Assembly (NCBI RefSeq): GCF_902148855.1
Contig: NC_043966.1
Coordinates: 24,603,588-24,667,587, forward strand
Direction of reading: 5' to 3'
DNA: 64,000 bases
Origin: Sphaeramia orbicularis
Taxonomy: Eukaryota; Chordata; Actinopteri; Kurtiformes; Apogonidae
Shown here: piece by piece, positions 41,101 to 54,460 of the stretch
Numbering within the stretch: position 1 is the stretch's first letter
How the letters are laid out: each line of letters opens with the position of its first letter
The notes under the pieces: generated by a model
Told to the model about the DNA's origin: nothing
Databases searched by the model: none
Seen by the model: only the letters and a program-made list of their open reading frames with translations
Position numbers and translations under genes: made by a program

Positions 41101-41790
41101 GTGCAGTTTATTACTATGGTCATAAATCACAACATTAGTTTTGTGCTGGATTTAGATTGTTCATTAGGGGTTTAGCCATGAGCTAATTTTCCATCAGGCT
41201 GGAATACAAAAGTACCATATTTGTATTTCTTCAGTCTGAGACAAATGGTGCAAATCTACTTTTCTATCTATCTAATGAGTTGTCTGCTGCATGTTCTCCT
41301 TTTCATTTTCTTTCTCAGATTTCCTGCTGTCTCTGTCTGTGAAGGACAGATGTCAGTACTACAGGACATCCAAGTCTGTGCCGCTTGATGAGATCCCACT
41401 GTGGAGTCCCACTGCAGGTCAGACACTGAGCATCAGTCTCATGACCTTTACACTCGGGAAGACTCTGGGAAGTGGGAGGAGAAGTTTCAAAGAAGCCAGA
41501 TAGTACATTTAGCACCACAGCTTAATGAGACAAACACTGGTGATTTAAAACAAATATGAGAAACATGCTTGTACTTTTTCACATGTTCCATTTTGTTGCA
41601 TACTTAAAAATTGAGACATGTTCTTTGTGTAAATCATTCCTAGATCCTGATACTGGTTGTGGTCTCTGTATATTACAATTAGGTGGTTCCCAGCAAAGTC
41701 GCTACCCCAGGGATGAGAAGTTGGACCAGAAAATTTCCCTTTACAGCGGTGACATAACTATGCTGGAGATTGATGCCATTGTGAATGCAG
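38113..41790 (+). CDS. macrod1: MACROD1 mono-ADP-ribosyl hydrolase, N-terminal exons only
   Basis: MACROD1 removes mono-ADP-ribose from acidic residues and hydrolyses O-acetyl-ADP-ribose; the mammalian protein is mainly mitochondrial. Coding exons here: 38113-38521, 41319-41417 and 41683-41790, ending with a donor in phase 1 after IDAIVNA (205 codons). The first about 100 residues are basic and alanine/serine-rich with few acids, as in a mitochondrial targeting sequence. An internal start in good context gives MARKVNLNSAEGDWKETK, matching the start of the conserved part in human (MAAKVDLSTSTDWKEAK). KISLYSGDITMLEIDAIVNA opens the macro domain. The substrate-binding loops (human NSSLLGGGGVDG and later) are in exons beyond the window. 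The gene is cut by the edge; it shows no sign of being broken. Confidence 0.94.
38662..39303. mobile_element. hAT-like MITE (38729-39304) plus host flank, first copy of a tandem duplication
   Basis: The element begins CAGGGTGTCAGACTCATTTT and ends so that its reverse complement begins CAGGGGTGTCAAACATATGG, ends well known from teleost non-autonomous hAT elements. The unit also includes 67 bp of preceding host sequence (from GATGTAGCCGCTATTTTTT), which recurs at 39304. It lies in macrod1 intron 1. Confidence 0.75.
39304..39700. mobile_element. Second, truncated copy of the duplicated hAT-like unit
   Basis: The host flank GATGTAGCCACTATTTTTTC and CTCATCATGTTATTG recurs, followed by an element copy from 39359 (CAGGGGGTATCACACTCATT). 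Similarity to the first copy continues through TTTCTTAAGTAAAA and CACAAAACAATTAGTAACAG, then stops near 39700. The right terminal repeat is absent. Confidence 0.75.
39996..40575 (+). mobile_element. Tc1-like element, internally deleted
   Basis: The ends are imperfect inverted repeats (CCTGGCCAAAAAAAAAAAAG on the left; right end reverse-complemented CTCTGCCCAGCCACAAAAAAAG) flanked by TA. Between 40190 and 40540 the sequence is a decayed Tc1 transposase segment: GTGGTCTGATGAGCCCAGAT, GAGGTGGATTAAGC and TCATGCCTACAGTACAAGCC are characteristic of the catalytic-domain region of fish Tc1 elements. The N-terminal half is missing, so this is a deletion derivative. Confidence 0.75.
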
Positions 41791-42379
41791 GTAAGCCTGT
41801 GTGCTTGTTAATAGATTAGCTTTTTTTGCTTTTTTTGTATCAGCAGTGGTATATTTTGAAAAGCACCAACACAAGCAGTAAAATAAGAAAAAGAAAAACA
41901 GGATAAAATATTCTTTTATTTCAGATTTCCCCAGTGTAGAAATAAGACCACGGTTGAGACAAAAGTAGTTATGTTCACTGAGGAAAAAGGAAACAAATAC
42001 TGGAGTCAGTGAAAAATATGAAAAAGGATTATGATTGAAAAGGCTCAGTGCTACGCTTAATACAGCCCCTAGTCTGTGTGTGAATGATGTGCATGTAGCA
42101 TAAAACACACTTAATTGCTGTATGTGTATGCACGGTGGGACAGCTGCAGGCTTTAATATGTTACAAGCACATTTGCACCGTGATGTTTCTTTTAAAATAG
42201 TGTTCAAAGAGAACACAACAATGAAAAGACAACAAAAAGAAGGCTTACTGAAAATATAAGAGTTTGCAAAAAGCAGGGGTGGTGTTTACGTCCCACTAAT
42301 TCAAGCAGAATTTGCACATGCTGTTTTGGGGAAAAAAAAAAATCTATTTATTTATTTATTTATTTATTTATAAATCAAA

Positions 42380-42510
42380 CATAAACTGATGTGATGTGTG
42401 TTAATGTCCGTAATTAAACTTGTAATGTAATGTCGAGGAGACTCCAGGAAGAATAGCAACTGATGTTTCAGTTGTTAATGGGGATCTTAAATGAAATGAA
42501 ATGAAATGTG
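42380..42510 (+). repeat. Retroposon tail with (ATGAA)n
   Basis: TCGAGGAGACTCCAGGAAGA and TAATGGGGATCTTAAATGAA followed by short ATGAA units resemble the 3' end of a common teleost LINE (CR1/L2 group). A (TTTA)n tract precedes it at about 42345-42372. No coding part is present. Confidence 0.5.
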
Positions 42511-45500
42511 ACTATTAAGAGACGATACTGTAGTGATACAAAGTTGTTGGACTAAAATAAGCTGGTGTTTTGTTATGCTAGGAAATGAGTTGTCAGTGTT
42601 GACACTTAATAACAGGTTCAGGAGTGTGGTCTGTTGTACAGTATTATAACTACTCTAAATAAGTGGAGGGGGAATCTTGTGAAAGCCAAGTAAGCCTTAG
42701 TTTTTAATTAATTTGCAGATGTAGTCTTTATGTCCCCTATCTATTTGTTATTGGAAGAACCCAAACACCAGATGTGTTAAATTACCTAAAGACTTATGCT
42801 TCATCTGGGAGATATTTTATTATTGGCTAATAGTCCTTTTTTTAAGTTAAAGGATTGCAAATTATATATATGAGGAATGAAGTGACACTTTTTTTTCTAT
42901 CTGACACAGACTCAAACATTGTTAATCTAAGGCATTAGAAAACAGTAGCAAGTTTTTGTGCTGAAGAACCTGCAACCCGCAGCTATTTCAAGCTCAAAAT
43001 GATTATTAAATTGTCAAATTTGTTGCTGATTTATTATCCGTTCGTCCTCTCAATGGAAAGTAGTGAATTTTTGATTACTTTAATCAAAGAAAACATGAAT
43101 GATAAGAGCGAGTTATACAGAAAAATAAATTTCTACTAAGGTCAATCGAGGAAAATGTAATTATTTCAAGGAGTACACATTTACATCACATAAGAAATGA
43201 AATAGGCTGTAGCTTCAAACACCTTAATTAGAGCCATAGAAAGGTCAGACTGCAAGGGATGCAATGTGCAACTTTAATCTCAATACATTTAAATGCAGTT
43301 ATATATTGTTAACATTTATATGTTTTATATGTTACATGTGATCAGTCGTTATCTCTTATCCCTTTAAAAAGCAATTTTATTTTGACCATTAGATGGCGCC
43401 AACAGCCAGCTCATTCACCGAACATCTTTTCCCATAAGGCTGTTTGGGCATGTGGGGGAAATATAATCGGTGTCTTGGCACAGAAGGTGCATGGGGGGAG
43501 TATAAGGCAGGCCAGCATGTCTAAATGATGCTTGATGATGAGGCTTTAGCAGAAAATGATAGATATTCACTGGCAGCTGACTGTCAGCAGGTGTACTCTG
43601 TGCCAGCTTTGAGTGAATATGTTGATCATTGACTCTCTTTATGGCTCTGCTGCCTGTGTTTGTGTGTGTACGTGTGTGTTTACAACCACTCATGCATACA
43701 AACGTCCAGAAGTAATTATGTGCGCGTATACGGTAAATAATTGTAATTTATGCGTCTCTGTAGAGGCGACTTTGTGTTGGTGTGTGTGTTTTACAAGAGC
43801 TTTAACAGAGTCGCACGATGCAAAGTAGCATGGAATTAACAAGAGCAAACAGCTAGTAAAGTGTCATTTAGCAGAGAGGACGAGGCAAGGTGAGGGAGGG
43901 AGACTGAAAAGCACAACACTGCCAGAGGAAGCATGACTGAGAGTCAGAACTGACTGTCAGAAAGCAAAGAGGAGAGTCTGGAGGAGTGAAAAGAAAAAGA
44001 TAAAAGAGAAACGAACGGACACCGACTAGTATTTAAATCTCCAACTGCATTGCCATGGCAACAAGCAGGTACAGGGTACCCACAAAGGGTTTTGGGCTGT
44101 AGAGTGCGATCATCCTTTCTCTCTGACTGATTGGCTGGCCATCTGACTGTCTCTGTGGTCATTTTGTTGACTAAGCGACTGACCTTTTCACTCAGTGACT
44201 AACTGATTGACTTAGAGGCTTAGAGTGATGTCAGTGTGTCTCATTTAAAGAAATATGACTTTAAAATAAGAGTGCAGTGAGCATACAGTGGGAGACAAAA
44301 AAAAATTATTAAGAGACCAACACTAATGCTAATTTAGATACGCCTTCTCCTGTTCCAGAATGAACAGCAGCACCAGTAAGCAGCCAAACCAGCGCCTGTG
44401 GTTTTTGACATGTGGAGGGGGGTGTTGCAGATTTTCTGGCTTCTCTGAAAGGTCTTTGAGCATCATTTAGCCCCTAAGGCAGCAAACATTCAATTGAAGC
44501 CAACTGTGGCCAATTATGTGCTATACTGCCAGACTGGTGGACAGGTTTGGAGGGGGCTTCATGGCCTCTCTGATGGTGAACTGCAAACACACTCTTGCAC
44601 AGACACAGAAAACACAGACGCTCTGAAGTTGCGTCAGTACGAGGAACACAGTGCACAAAAGCTGATGGAGGCCGTCGACCTTACAGGTGGAAACATGCAA
44701 TACAAAGTGTTCCACCCTGATTCTCTGTTGGTTCTTCAACACTCATTGATCAGGTATAAGCATGGCATTGCAGGGAGGCTGGCCGAACGCTGTTTGTCGT
44801 TCATGTTGCTCTCAATAAAGATTGAATTTACAGTAACTCACCACTCCTCTTCTCCTCCTCTTCTCCTCCTCCCCCTCCGCCCCCTCCCGCCTTCCTTCCA
44901 CACTTTTACAGCCCCTGGCTCCTGCCCACTCCTATAAAACACTACAAACATAAAAACCCACAAGCACTTAAGAGCCGTCCTGGTGAGGAGGGGGGGAATA
45001 TTGTGGGGGGGCAGGGGGTGGCGGGCAGAAACATCCTCCTCTTTACACCCCTCAATCACTCCGTCCGGAGAAGGAGAGAGAGATGGAGGGGAGGATATAT
45101 TGTCTCTGATGGGCTAGCTGATTAAGATGGATTGCACAATGAAATGTCGTTGGAGTGATGAGTTCTTGGAGTGTGTGTGCAATTGTGTGTGTCTGTGTGC
45201 GTGTGTGTCTGGATACAGCGTCTCGGCAACTAACTTTGCATTAAAACCTTTTTCAAATTGATTAAATGCAAATTTGCTTAGCTCTACTGAGCTGCATTTT
45301 CACTCGCAAAAGTTTTATTCCTCATTTCCATTCCTGCACTTACTTTCAGCCATCGTAGTGTTTATCATGTCTGACATTAAATGCCATTTATTTCGCCATA
45401 CCTTTTTCTCTGAATAGAATTTAAATTTAATTGAGATAGATTTAAATAACTGAACTGATAAGTATTTTTGTGTAATGTCCTTTTTCCAGAGGAGCTGACT

Positions 45501-46152
45501 CTGTGTGAAAGTGAATGCAGCAGCAAAGTCTGCTGATAAATCTTTCAGCCTAGACTATAAAAAACTGTCCCTAAAATTAAGCCGTGCACCGTCAAGTGAT
45601 AAAGAATATTCTGGTCCTATCTTAGTCTTTAGGACTGAACTACTCATCTTTGTCATAATTTCTTCTTGCTGAGAGACTGTGTGTTTATTGAAGGCTGAGT
45701 GTGTATCACACCTAGAGCTGAACAATTAATTGAAATATTATTGAAATCCCATTTTGCCCAAGTGCAATATACAAATTACAGGAGCTACAATTTGTTTGAT
45801 AGAGGTAAAACGTGTCACAACATTCCATTTACAAGAACAACTTTACTTCCACAGAGAAGCCCTGGTGTACAACTCATATCCTTCAGATGTAGGGGAGGAT
45901 GCTTGTTATGAAAAGCAACAAAAAAAAAAAAATCACATCATTATCATTTCACTATTTTTTAGTGAAAGTGAAATGCAAAATGTCTGTTCTTACTAAAAGT
46001 ATGACTCATTACAGTATGTGTCAAAGTAACTACTCTGCGTACCATTCAGGCCAAGTCACACATTTGTGTGTTTGAACAAGATTACATACATGTATGCATG
46101 TGTCCACCTGTTTGTGCCAGACATCATACATAAATAAGCCTGTTTCTCTGGT

Positions 46153-46156
<4 letters not shown>

Positions 46157-46200
<44 letters not shown>
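46157..46200. repeat. (GT)n microsatellite
   Basis: An uninterrupted GT array in macrod1 intron 3. The dipeptide frames on both strands are artefacts. Confidence 0.97.
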
Positions 46201-46207
<7 letters not shown>

Positions 46208-49200
46208 TGGGCCTGCATGTGGTGCAAGAGGAGTGTATGGTTGTGCAGACTTTTTGTGCAGGTGTCCCATTGTGCGTGTGTGCATAAGATAGGGTCTCCC
46301 AGGTTTTCCTCTGCAGGTCAGAGATAAAGCTGTTGGTTGGCGTTGGAAACCAACTCACCGTGGCAACAGCTGAGAGATACAAGATTAGAGCCAATAGTTT
46401 TCCTGGCCTGCAGGTGACAGACCGATGAGAGAGAGAGAGAGAAAGAGAGAGCTTCAGTTGGCTACACTGCAACTTTGTGCACAGATAAGAAATTACAGAT
46501 GCATAGATGAGGGACAGATAGCAAGGACAGTAAGCTGACAGAGAAGGAGGGTACAGTGTTCAGTAGGCAGGAAGGGCAGTGGTGCTTCAAGTCTTACCTT
46601 CAAATTCCACTAAAAGCTTCATGCTACTGTCAGTGTAGCATCATTGTGATGAACACGGTGGGTCATGAGGACAAACAACAAACAAGGACAAACAAGAAAC
46701 TTCAGAAAAACCGAGATATTATGAGCACAAACAAGCCAGTCATGACTAATGACAGGTTTTTAAAAAGCCTCTGATTTTCTGTGAATTTTGTGAACTTAAG
46801 AACAAAGTTTTGGGCTTGACACATCAGGAATAATAATGACACCCTGAGTATGGCATTCAATATAAAGGTTAGAAGCAATTCAAAGTCACAAAACAATATA
46901 AAGCAAGGCTGAATACAAATAGTTTTCAGTATTTTGTATTGCAGGTGCCATGCACTTCTATCATAGTGAATAATTTATTCATATTTATTGATCTAAATTT
47001 AAGGCAACATTAATTACAGTTTGCCCTGGTTTATAAACTCGATTTCCATTTCAAGACTTTTTGAAGATTAGAAATCATTAAAATAATGTGATTATCTTTT
47101 AGATTTATTTTAACGTTGACAGCTGGTATGCAGAAATCAGGTAGTGAAAATGCCAGGATTTTATCCTTCTCCAGCAGCTCTCTCCTCTCTGACCTAAATG
47201 TAGACTGAATATAAAGATGAAATTCCACGACGTTGTGGAGAGGTGAAAATAAAATGTAAATTATCTTAGTTAGAGGAATCTATGCAGATACATTTTACAG
47301 ATTTTCTACAGTCTTAACATGAAGCCCAGATGGGACACAGATGGTCTTGTTTCCTCTGAAATTACTTGATTTATGAAAATACTGATACGAAATTGTAGAT
47401 TTTTTGAAAAAAAAACCCCCACTGCCAATGTATGTCTAATTTAACATGAAATAGCATTAAATCAATATATTCAATATAAAAACCGATTTTAAAGTGAAAT
47501 GGACTCACATCTTTGACTTATAGCAGGGGTTTTTCAGTCAGATACACACAGGCAGATTCTTAGCTCTGGGATTGTGGAACATTAACATTTTTCACTCTAT
47601 TTTCTTGTCATCTCCCAGTGCTCCATGACTCCTTACTTCTTGACTACTTGACATGTTTGATGGCTGCCTTATTGGTCAGTTCTCCTCATACAGTAGTTGT
47701 CAAGCAAACTCACTCATATAAAATCTTTTCTTTTTTATGAATTTGATGCAAGAAGGTCAGTTTATATTATCATTGTTTTGTTTTGGGATGGATGTGGAGG
47801 ATTAATTATTCAAAAAACACTTTATCTCAATTCAGCTTTTGTTTGAAAAACAAATGTTTTAAAGTACAAATAAATACAATTAGACTTTTGCATGATGTTC
47901 TGAGTGAATGCAGCTGAAATGCAGGCTTCATCTGGTCTGTTCTGTGGCTCGGTCTGGGTTTCTGTTTAATTCATTGCAGTACATCATCTTATATAGAGAC
48001 ACAACAAGAGCAGAGGAGAGAGGAGAAACTGAATTTAATCAGAGTTGCAACATCCAATACAATGCTGTTTTGGCTGGATGTTCATGTAGTGTCACAAAAA
48101 TCTACAAAATGTAGCAAAACTGAGTCTTCTATCTGATTGAATCAGATTCTGCTCTGAGATGCTTTTAAGGAACATTGTTATACACTTTTAGTACCTTTTC
48201 AATTATTGATGGTGTTTTATATGTGTGTTCTTAGTTTAGTGATTTATGTATGGTTTTAGAACTGACGTTTATTGTGTTTTATGCATATTCTTAGTGTGGA
48301 TGTATGGCTGTGATATCTATTTTGTGTAACTTCTGCTGCTGCTGTCTTGGGCAGGACACTACTGAAAAAGAGATTTTTTATTTCAATGAGCTTTTTTCCT
48401 GGCTAAAAAAAAAACAAAAACAAGACAAAAGTAACAAAATAGATACAGAGGGCAGTGGTTCTGTTTGTAACTACTATTACTTGCAAACATTTCTATTTGA
48501 TCATATGGGGTTTTTTGTGGGTCTATACCTCATTTTTACTACATATTTTAATAGTAGCAGAGATATTTAGGTGTGAAAAAAATGGTCATCTTTTTAGGTG
48601 ACCACTGCCATCAACACAGTTAGTATATTCGACTTCAGAAATAATTTTAAGACTACTGTGTCATGGTGCAGAAATGCATTTTCAGCCTCTTTCTTTATGG
48701 GTCTCGGTGGAGTCCAACCACATTTTCCTCTGGAGGTTGCACTAAACAGCTGTTTTGCTGAATCCAAGTCTCTTTGTGACTCTCTTTCTGTTCATGAAGC
48801 ACCAAAATGGCGTCACACTGTTCTTTTCTCGTGGTGTTGGCTGATACACATGATAATCCGGTATCTAGTATCAATGCTGGAGGGTTTAATTTTTTTACTA
48901 TTTCCTGTTCAATTGCAGAAATCATTGTATGTGTTTTTTTTTTTTTATTATATTATGCTTACATTTAACCACCTCAATGAATTTCACACAACATTGCCAC
49001 TGTTGAAGAGTTATTGGTAGTCTAATAATGTGCATGTCTTTTTTTTAATCACATTTTTTATTATTACAGTAATGGTAGGGCAGCTATCAATAATTCCAAA
49101 TCAGTATTTTTGACCTTGGATACTTCCAGCAGGTACAGTTGGAATAGAACTCAGCAGTGTAGTATTTTTCATGGATTTCAGAAAAATCCATGGTTGATGA

Positions 49201-51487
49201 TGGTCAATAGCTGTAATGGGGCTTTGGGGCTGTCGAGGATGAGTGAGCAGAAGTGTTGGGAAGGTATGAATGGCTGAACCCAGACAGCCAGACGGACAAA
49301 CAGAAGGACCCGGACCAGAACAGCTGGAGGAGAAAGGTGAGAAGGATGCGCTCAGTGACCCTGTTTGGTTACTTTAAGAGGATAATACAAGAGAACCTGT
49401 GGCTCTGCAGGTAGAGCCCGTACATTGAGCATTACCCTACAGAGTCTCAGCATCACAGTACTTGTGCAAGGCTTCACTGATTCTTAGCTGGTTTTGTCAG
49501 CAGGGCTTAGCGTTGTGCTTAGCGCCAAAACCAGCCTGGCAGACATCCCTGCTTTTTGCCACGCTTCAAGAATGTGTATGGGAGATTGACAGGCCTGACT
49601 CGTTCTAAATTGCCTCAAAGTGGCTAAAATTATATGTTTTTTTTAAATCACCTGTGCTGCATTTTCCTCATTTGACTTATTTAACGGGGAACATAAAGTG
49701 GAGAATCTTTGCGTGCTTAACCACTTTAAAAGGGATTTTCCAGCATCGGCCTAAGGATTAAGTGATTTTTTTTTTCACAGATTTACTTTGAATGCTACAA
49801 TATCTACTAGAGCCTCCAACGCTTAAGCTGTTGAGATTTTGTTTGTTTTCAAGTGTGCACTACAAATTATTAAGGCCAATCAAGTAGTAACAAGTGGTAT
49901 TTTTAAGCCTGCCTGAGGAATTGATATTTTTAAGGCTACATTTTGACCGACACTTTGTCATTAAGTGATCTATCGCTGATGTATCTGTCTTTAATCAGAA
50001 GAGGCAGGTTGTTGTTGTGAACCTCCCTGCCTCCCTGGTAGTAACAAGGGTTGGAGGAGGTGATGGAAAGCCCACAACGGAGAGTGACTCGTGCTGCTGA
50101 GGTCCCACAGGCCCCGTAGTGTGCGCTCTCTATCTCCGTTTTTGCTGCAGTTACCATACATCTACCCTAGAGCTCTTGTCAACTCCTCTTAGGACATGCT
50201 CATATTACAAGATGCAAAATGTCACACCAAGTTTGCTATTCTAGACAAATATTTTCCATGTGCGTGAGGCAAGAAAGCTTCAAAATAGATATTCCAAAAT
50301 TTACGCATTTGTGTTTTAATGCATGAAGGGTACTTAAATCAAAGCAAGATAAAATAAGAGTCCTCTACTTGCTTTCAGCCCAAATTAATTTAGAGAGACT
50401 TGTTTACTCTTTAAATCAGTTCTGATGCTGCTGCTGGAAAACAGATCCCTCATGAACTGCACTGTTTCTCCCCGTCGTAGTAACTGTACTTCCTTAGCTG
50501 TAGTTCCTATAGCAGTATCCCCACTGCGCTGACTTGGTGTTTTATGAAGCAGCGCTAATGGACATGTTCTCACAATATGCCTGTCAACTGTCTGTACACA
50601 CAAGTACTTACAGTGGCAAATTGGCATTGCTGATGCTGCTTCAGTTTCAGTGCAAATATAATACACTGTCAAAAACTTGGTCCTGCCATGACTACTGTAC
50701 CTCAACACTCTACCAGTTGGGGAACCAGGGCAAATTTATAGTGGTGAGTGTGCTAATGGAGATGTTAACGTGTTTATTCAGTGGAAAAAGGATTTGGAAA
50801 TGCCAATGAAAGATTATGAGGGGAAATTTTTATCAGAATAAATTGGATGTATTTTCCTCAGTAAGGTGAAGGAACTACTGGCTGAAAGAGGTAGGGTGAA
50901 AATATTAACTATCCCAAAATACAGAGCAAGACATGTTGACATTAAATAGACTGATGCAGCATACTCAGTTCAATTAATGACTCAGCCCATTAATTAAACA
51001 AAAGTTACATTTTGATCAGTAATCTCTCATGTAGAAAATTATTTTTAGAATTATTATTTCTATGTAATTATTTTTTTGCAGTTCATTCAGTAAAATCCAT
51101 CATTCATAAGGATGCAAATGGTCCAGAATAGATTTAAGAATCAGTAGCATAACTGTACTAATACTGTCATGTTTGATTCATAATAACAGAGAGCAATGAC
51201 AAAGACATCTGCAGGCCTTGACATTGATTCAGTGGGCAAACACAGTCATAAATGTGCTTCAATATAACATTGTCCTCCTGTAGTGATGATGAGACTTTAT
51301 TAAGTATGTTTTTATAGAGAAGACATCTATCTGGCTCTGTTATGACTGGCTCACGGTTCAGAGACAGAGTTAACATTTATTTTAACAAAGGATAAACAAA
51401 AGTGTAAAATGGGATGTGGTAGCCTAGTGATCAAATGTGGGTGCCTGTTGACAGCGTGTAAATGAAAGACAAAGGCATCTGCTGGCA

Positions 51488-51660
51488 AGGTAAATGGTAA
51501 ATGGACTGCACATATATAGCACTTTTCCACACCTTCATGGTGCCCAAAGCGCTTCACAAAGTCTGACATTCACCCATTCACGCACACACATACACCAATG
51601 GTGGAGGTCCCTGTAGAGTGGAAGACGGCGCGCACCATGAAGTTGGTGGGGCTGGCTTAA
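51488..51660 (+). repeat. Dispersed teleost repeat (AAATGGTAAATGGACTGCAC family)
   Basis: GTAAATGGACTGCACATATA, CCCAAAGCGCTTCACAAAG and CATTCACCCATTCACGCACA in this order match a very common teleost interspersed repeat. Its ends are not clear, so class and target duplication are not given. Confidence 0.6.
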
Positions 51661-51839
51661 GAATGCCTCATGCATGTGCTCTCAATCTGTAATCAGGCCT
51701 GTAACATACAAAGACATACCACATACACAGTAATAGACTAGGACCATAACACTATGCATTAGAAATTAGATCAAAACTAGTAGGCTGTCACTAAGGAGGT
51801 TCAAGGTTACTTTATTTGTAGATAATATTTAATATTTAA

Positions 51840-52387
51840 CCCTTTCATGCATGAATTATGACAACCTTAATCAAGAGTTTGTTTTTTTTTCCTGAGTGTT
51901 TCTATTCCTCTTTAGGCATGAAAAAAATGAAAAATTTTTATGAACCTAATTTTCATGGAGTTCCAAAAATGTCCACTCAGCTGGACACCATGTGTTTAAT
52001 TTCAGAAGCAAAGAAACATGTATTTACTGATACACTGTGTCAAAACTAGGAAATAAAAAACATGTTTGATGTTGCTAATCTGATGTTTTCTCACATTTTA
52101 ACATACCTGCATGGTGATAATTTGCAAAAAAAAAACAAAAAAAACCCAAAAAAAACCAGCAACGTCTTTAAAATCTAATAAAAATTACAAATTTTTTACA
52201 CTCAAACATGTTACTGCAGATCAGGTTTATCTAGAACAGCAAAGTTACAGTAATGGTATGAATTGCAGTGTATGGGATGATGCATAAGCGTCCAATGTGT
52301 TGTCTTATATGGAAATAAAACAGCAACATCCATAAGAGAACACCTTTGAACAGCTGTCCACTGTAGTGACCACTATGCATGAAAGGG
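51840..52387. mobile_element. piggyBac-like MITE (TTAA-flanked), second family
   Basis: A 548-bp element starting CCCTTTCATGCAT and ending ATGCATGAAAGGG, with TTAA on both sides (51836-51839 and 52388-52391). Size, CCC start and TTAA target match the element at 2618-3156, but terminal sequences differ, so it is a separate family. It has no transposase. Confidence 0.88.
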
Positions 52388-54084
52388 TTAATAGAGAGAT
52401 AGTATTTAAGTTAAAACATTTCTCAGAATGTATTCAAAGGATTTAAATAAATTCTCCCTATGATTTAAAAATACATGTCAAATACAGAGGTAATTACTAC
52501 ACACCCTCTTGAAATGGCTGAATTTTGATGGTAACTCAAATGAAAGACTGAAGGCGTATTTAATATTTTTAAGGCTTTAGATGTTCCAAGACTTACTGCT
52601 GTGAGGAATCGAGCTCTATATGCTTCACATCCACTTAAAAGCTGTGGTGGTGTGTGTTGTCATTTCAGGTTTAACTGGATTTAATCTTTTTTACGTCACA
52701 TTCTGAGGTTGGATAACACACATACTACTGACCCTCATCTCCTCCTAGCTTAAATCTTGACACTTGCATCTCACACTTATTATCTCTGCACTGAAGTCAC
52801 GCTGCTATGTCCACTCTGTCCTCTTGTATTCATGTCTTTGCCATGAGCACAGTTTGGAGGCTGCAGTAGCTTTGTGAATTGGCTGCGGCACAAACTTCAA
52901 CAGGGCTGCTGCTCCAGTTTTTCCAGTCCAGATCTGTCCAAGTTAATTACGGTACAACTGTCAGAAATACCACTTTACTGGTCATTTGGGCAGCGGCATT
53001 AATGTTCTGTGTGTACTGAAAATTTTGATCTTTCAAGGTTCAGTGCCCCGAGTTTCCGCAGGATGCTCCAGAGTGCATTTTGTGTCTCAATTTGAGGATG
53101 GAAGTAGAAGTATAAAGCTTTATGCTGGTTTGCGAATCTCCAGAGTTTTGCCCTTTCCTTCCCCCCATTTTTTCCTCATGCTCTCCCATTTAGACATCAT
53201 CGCAGGGCTATGACCTGAGAGGAGCAAGACAAACGGACCTTAGTTTACAGCTTCAGATTGATTTACACCCTGACATTGAGAAGTTAACATACCCTTGGAG
53301 AGTTAATCCCTAATGTTGTCTAGGCCAGTAAATAAAGAGGGAAAAGAAAAGCCAAACTGAAGGAGTTTGCAGAAAAGCTCATTCGTGTTAATTATTTCTC
53401 TCCCACCCCTCCCTTGTTAAAAGCTTTCCCACCCCTCCAATCAATCGCCACTTTAGCGAGCAGGAAGGGATGGAGGAAGTGCGAGCCTCATTAGCCTGAT
53501 TGGTCCAATGTGGGAGATGGAAGGAGATGGAGTGAATAAGGGAGTAAAAGAGAAAAGGAGTCAGCTTGATCATCAGCACTTGGCCCGTCATTGCTACTGT
53601 CATCAAGGCGAGTGATTCAGATGTGGTGGTTTGTTTTTCATTTTGCTGTGACTCGCGGTGGGCCTGGAGATCATCCTCTGGAGGAACCTGAACACAGTGG
53701 AAGTGGTTGATAGATGTAGTTTTGTTCTTTCCCTGACTATGGTAAAGGTCAAAGATTGTTAGCGTCAAAGCAGATGCACTCAAAAAACACAAGACATACA
53801 GAAATTTCAACAGGTATAACAGGTTCACATGGATTGATACTATTGAATAAAACTGTAATGGTTGTTGCCTCCTAAAACCTGACTAAGAGATCAATTGGTA
53901 TTTGAATTTTAAAGAAAAATAAAATAATGAAATACAGGGAAAACAGGTCCAGTATGACACTGAAAACACACGATGCATGTCTGAAATTAACCGTGTTTGA
54001 CTTAGAAGCTTAAGTTGTCGATTTGGACATCTACATCAAAATCATTTTTTGGGTTTCAAAAGACATCTTAAAGGTGCATCATCA

Positions 54085-54460
54085 GTGATCTTCCTGGGGT
54101 CCTTGTGGGTTTTGGGCGTTTCAACATCATATCTGCTCCAGGTGACCCATCTGGGGTTGATCAAGTCCTGGATTTTATCCCAGCAGCAACAGTTCACAGG
54201 CTGACCCTCTTCAATTTAAGACACCGTGTGGCTTTCTCTGCACCATCTGTAATGCAGTGTGTTGCACACCTCTCAGTGGCTCCTGAACTTTCAAGCCTTT
54301 TCAGCTTTATACATGGAGCCTCTAACAAATCCACAGTAGCCCACCTTGATTGACGGAGCCCGTCACCCCTGGATCCTGCACTGCTCTACTAGCTCAGGGT
54401 ATTTGGCCAGTTTCCGCTCATGGGCCTCCTCCATGTTTGCTTTCCAGGATGCATGGCAGT
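54085..54460 (-). mobile_element. Decayed LINE coding fragment (C-terminal region)
   Basis: On the minus strand, broken frames read NMEEAHERKLAKYPELVEQC, then IKVGYCGFVRGSMYKA, then AEKATRCLKLKR. This order (an E-x-x-K-x-x-KY-x-x-LV-x-x-C segment, a VGCRGF-like motif, and EKA-x-RWLW-like) matches the C-terminal part of a fish non-LTR retrotransposon polyprotein as I remember it. The clade is uncertain. The fragment is short and has several stops and frame shifts. Confidence 0.45.

Noticed and set aside
41758-42216. A 152-codon minus-strand open frame
   Set aside because: It overlaps macrod1 exon 3 antisense and is otherwise intronic AT-rich sequence with phenylalanine-rich artefactual translation.
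44494-44937. A 147-codon plus-strand open frame in macrod1 intron 3
   Set aside because: No recognisable domain, no splice context, and its end is a pyrimidine-rich low-complexity tract. It may be chance; left as unrecognised.
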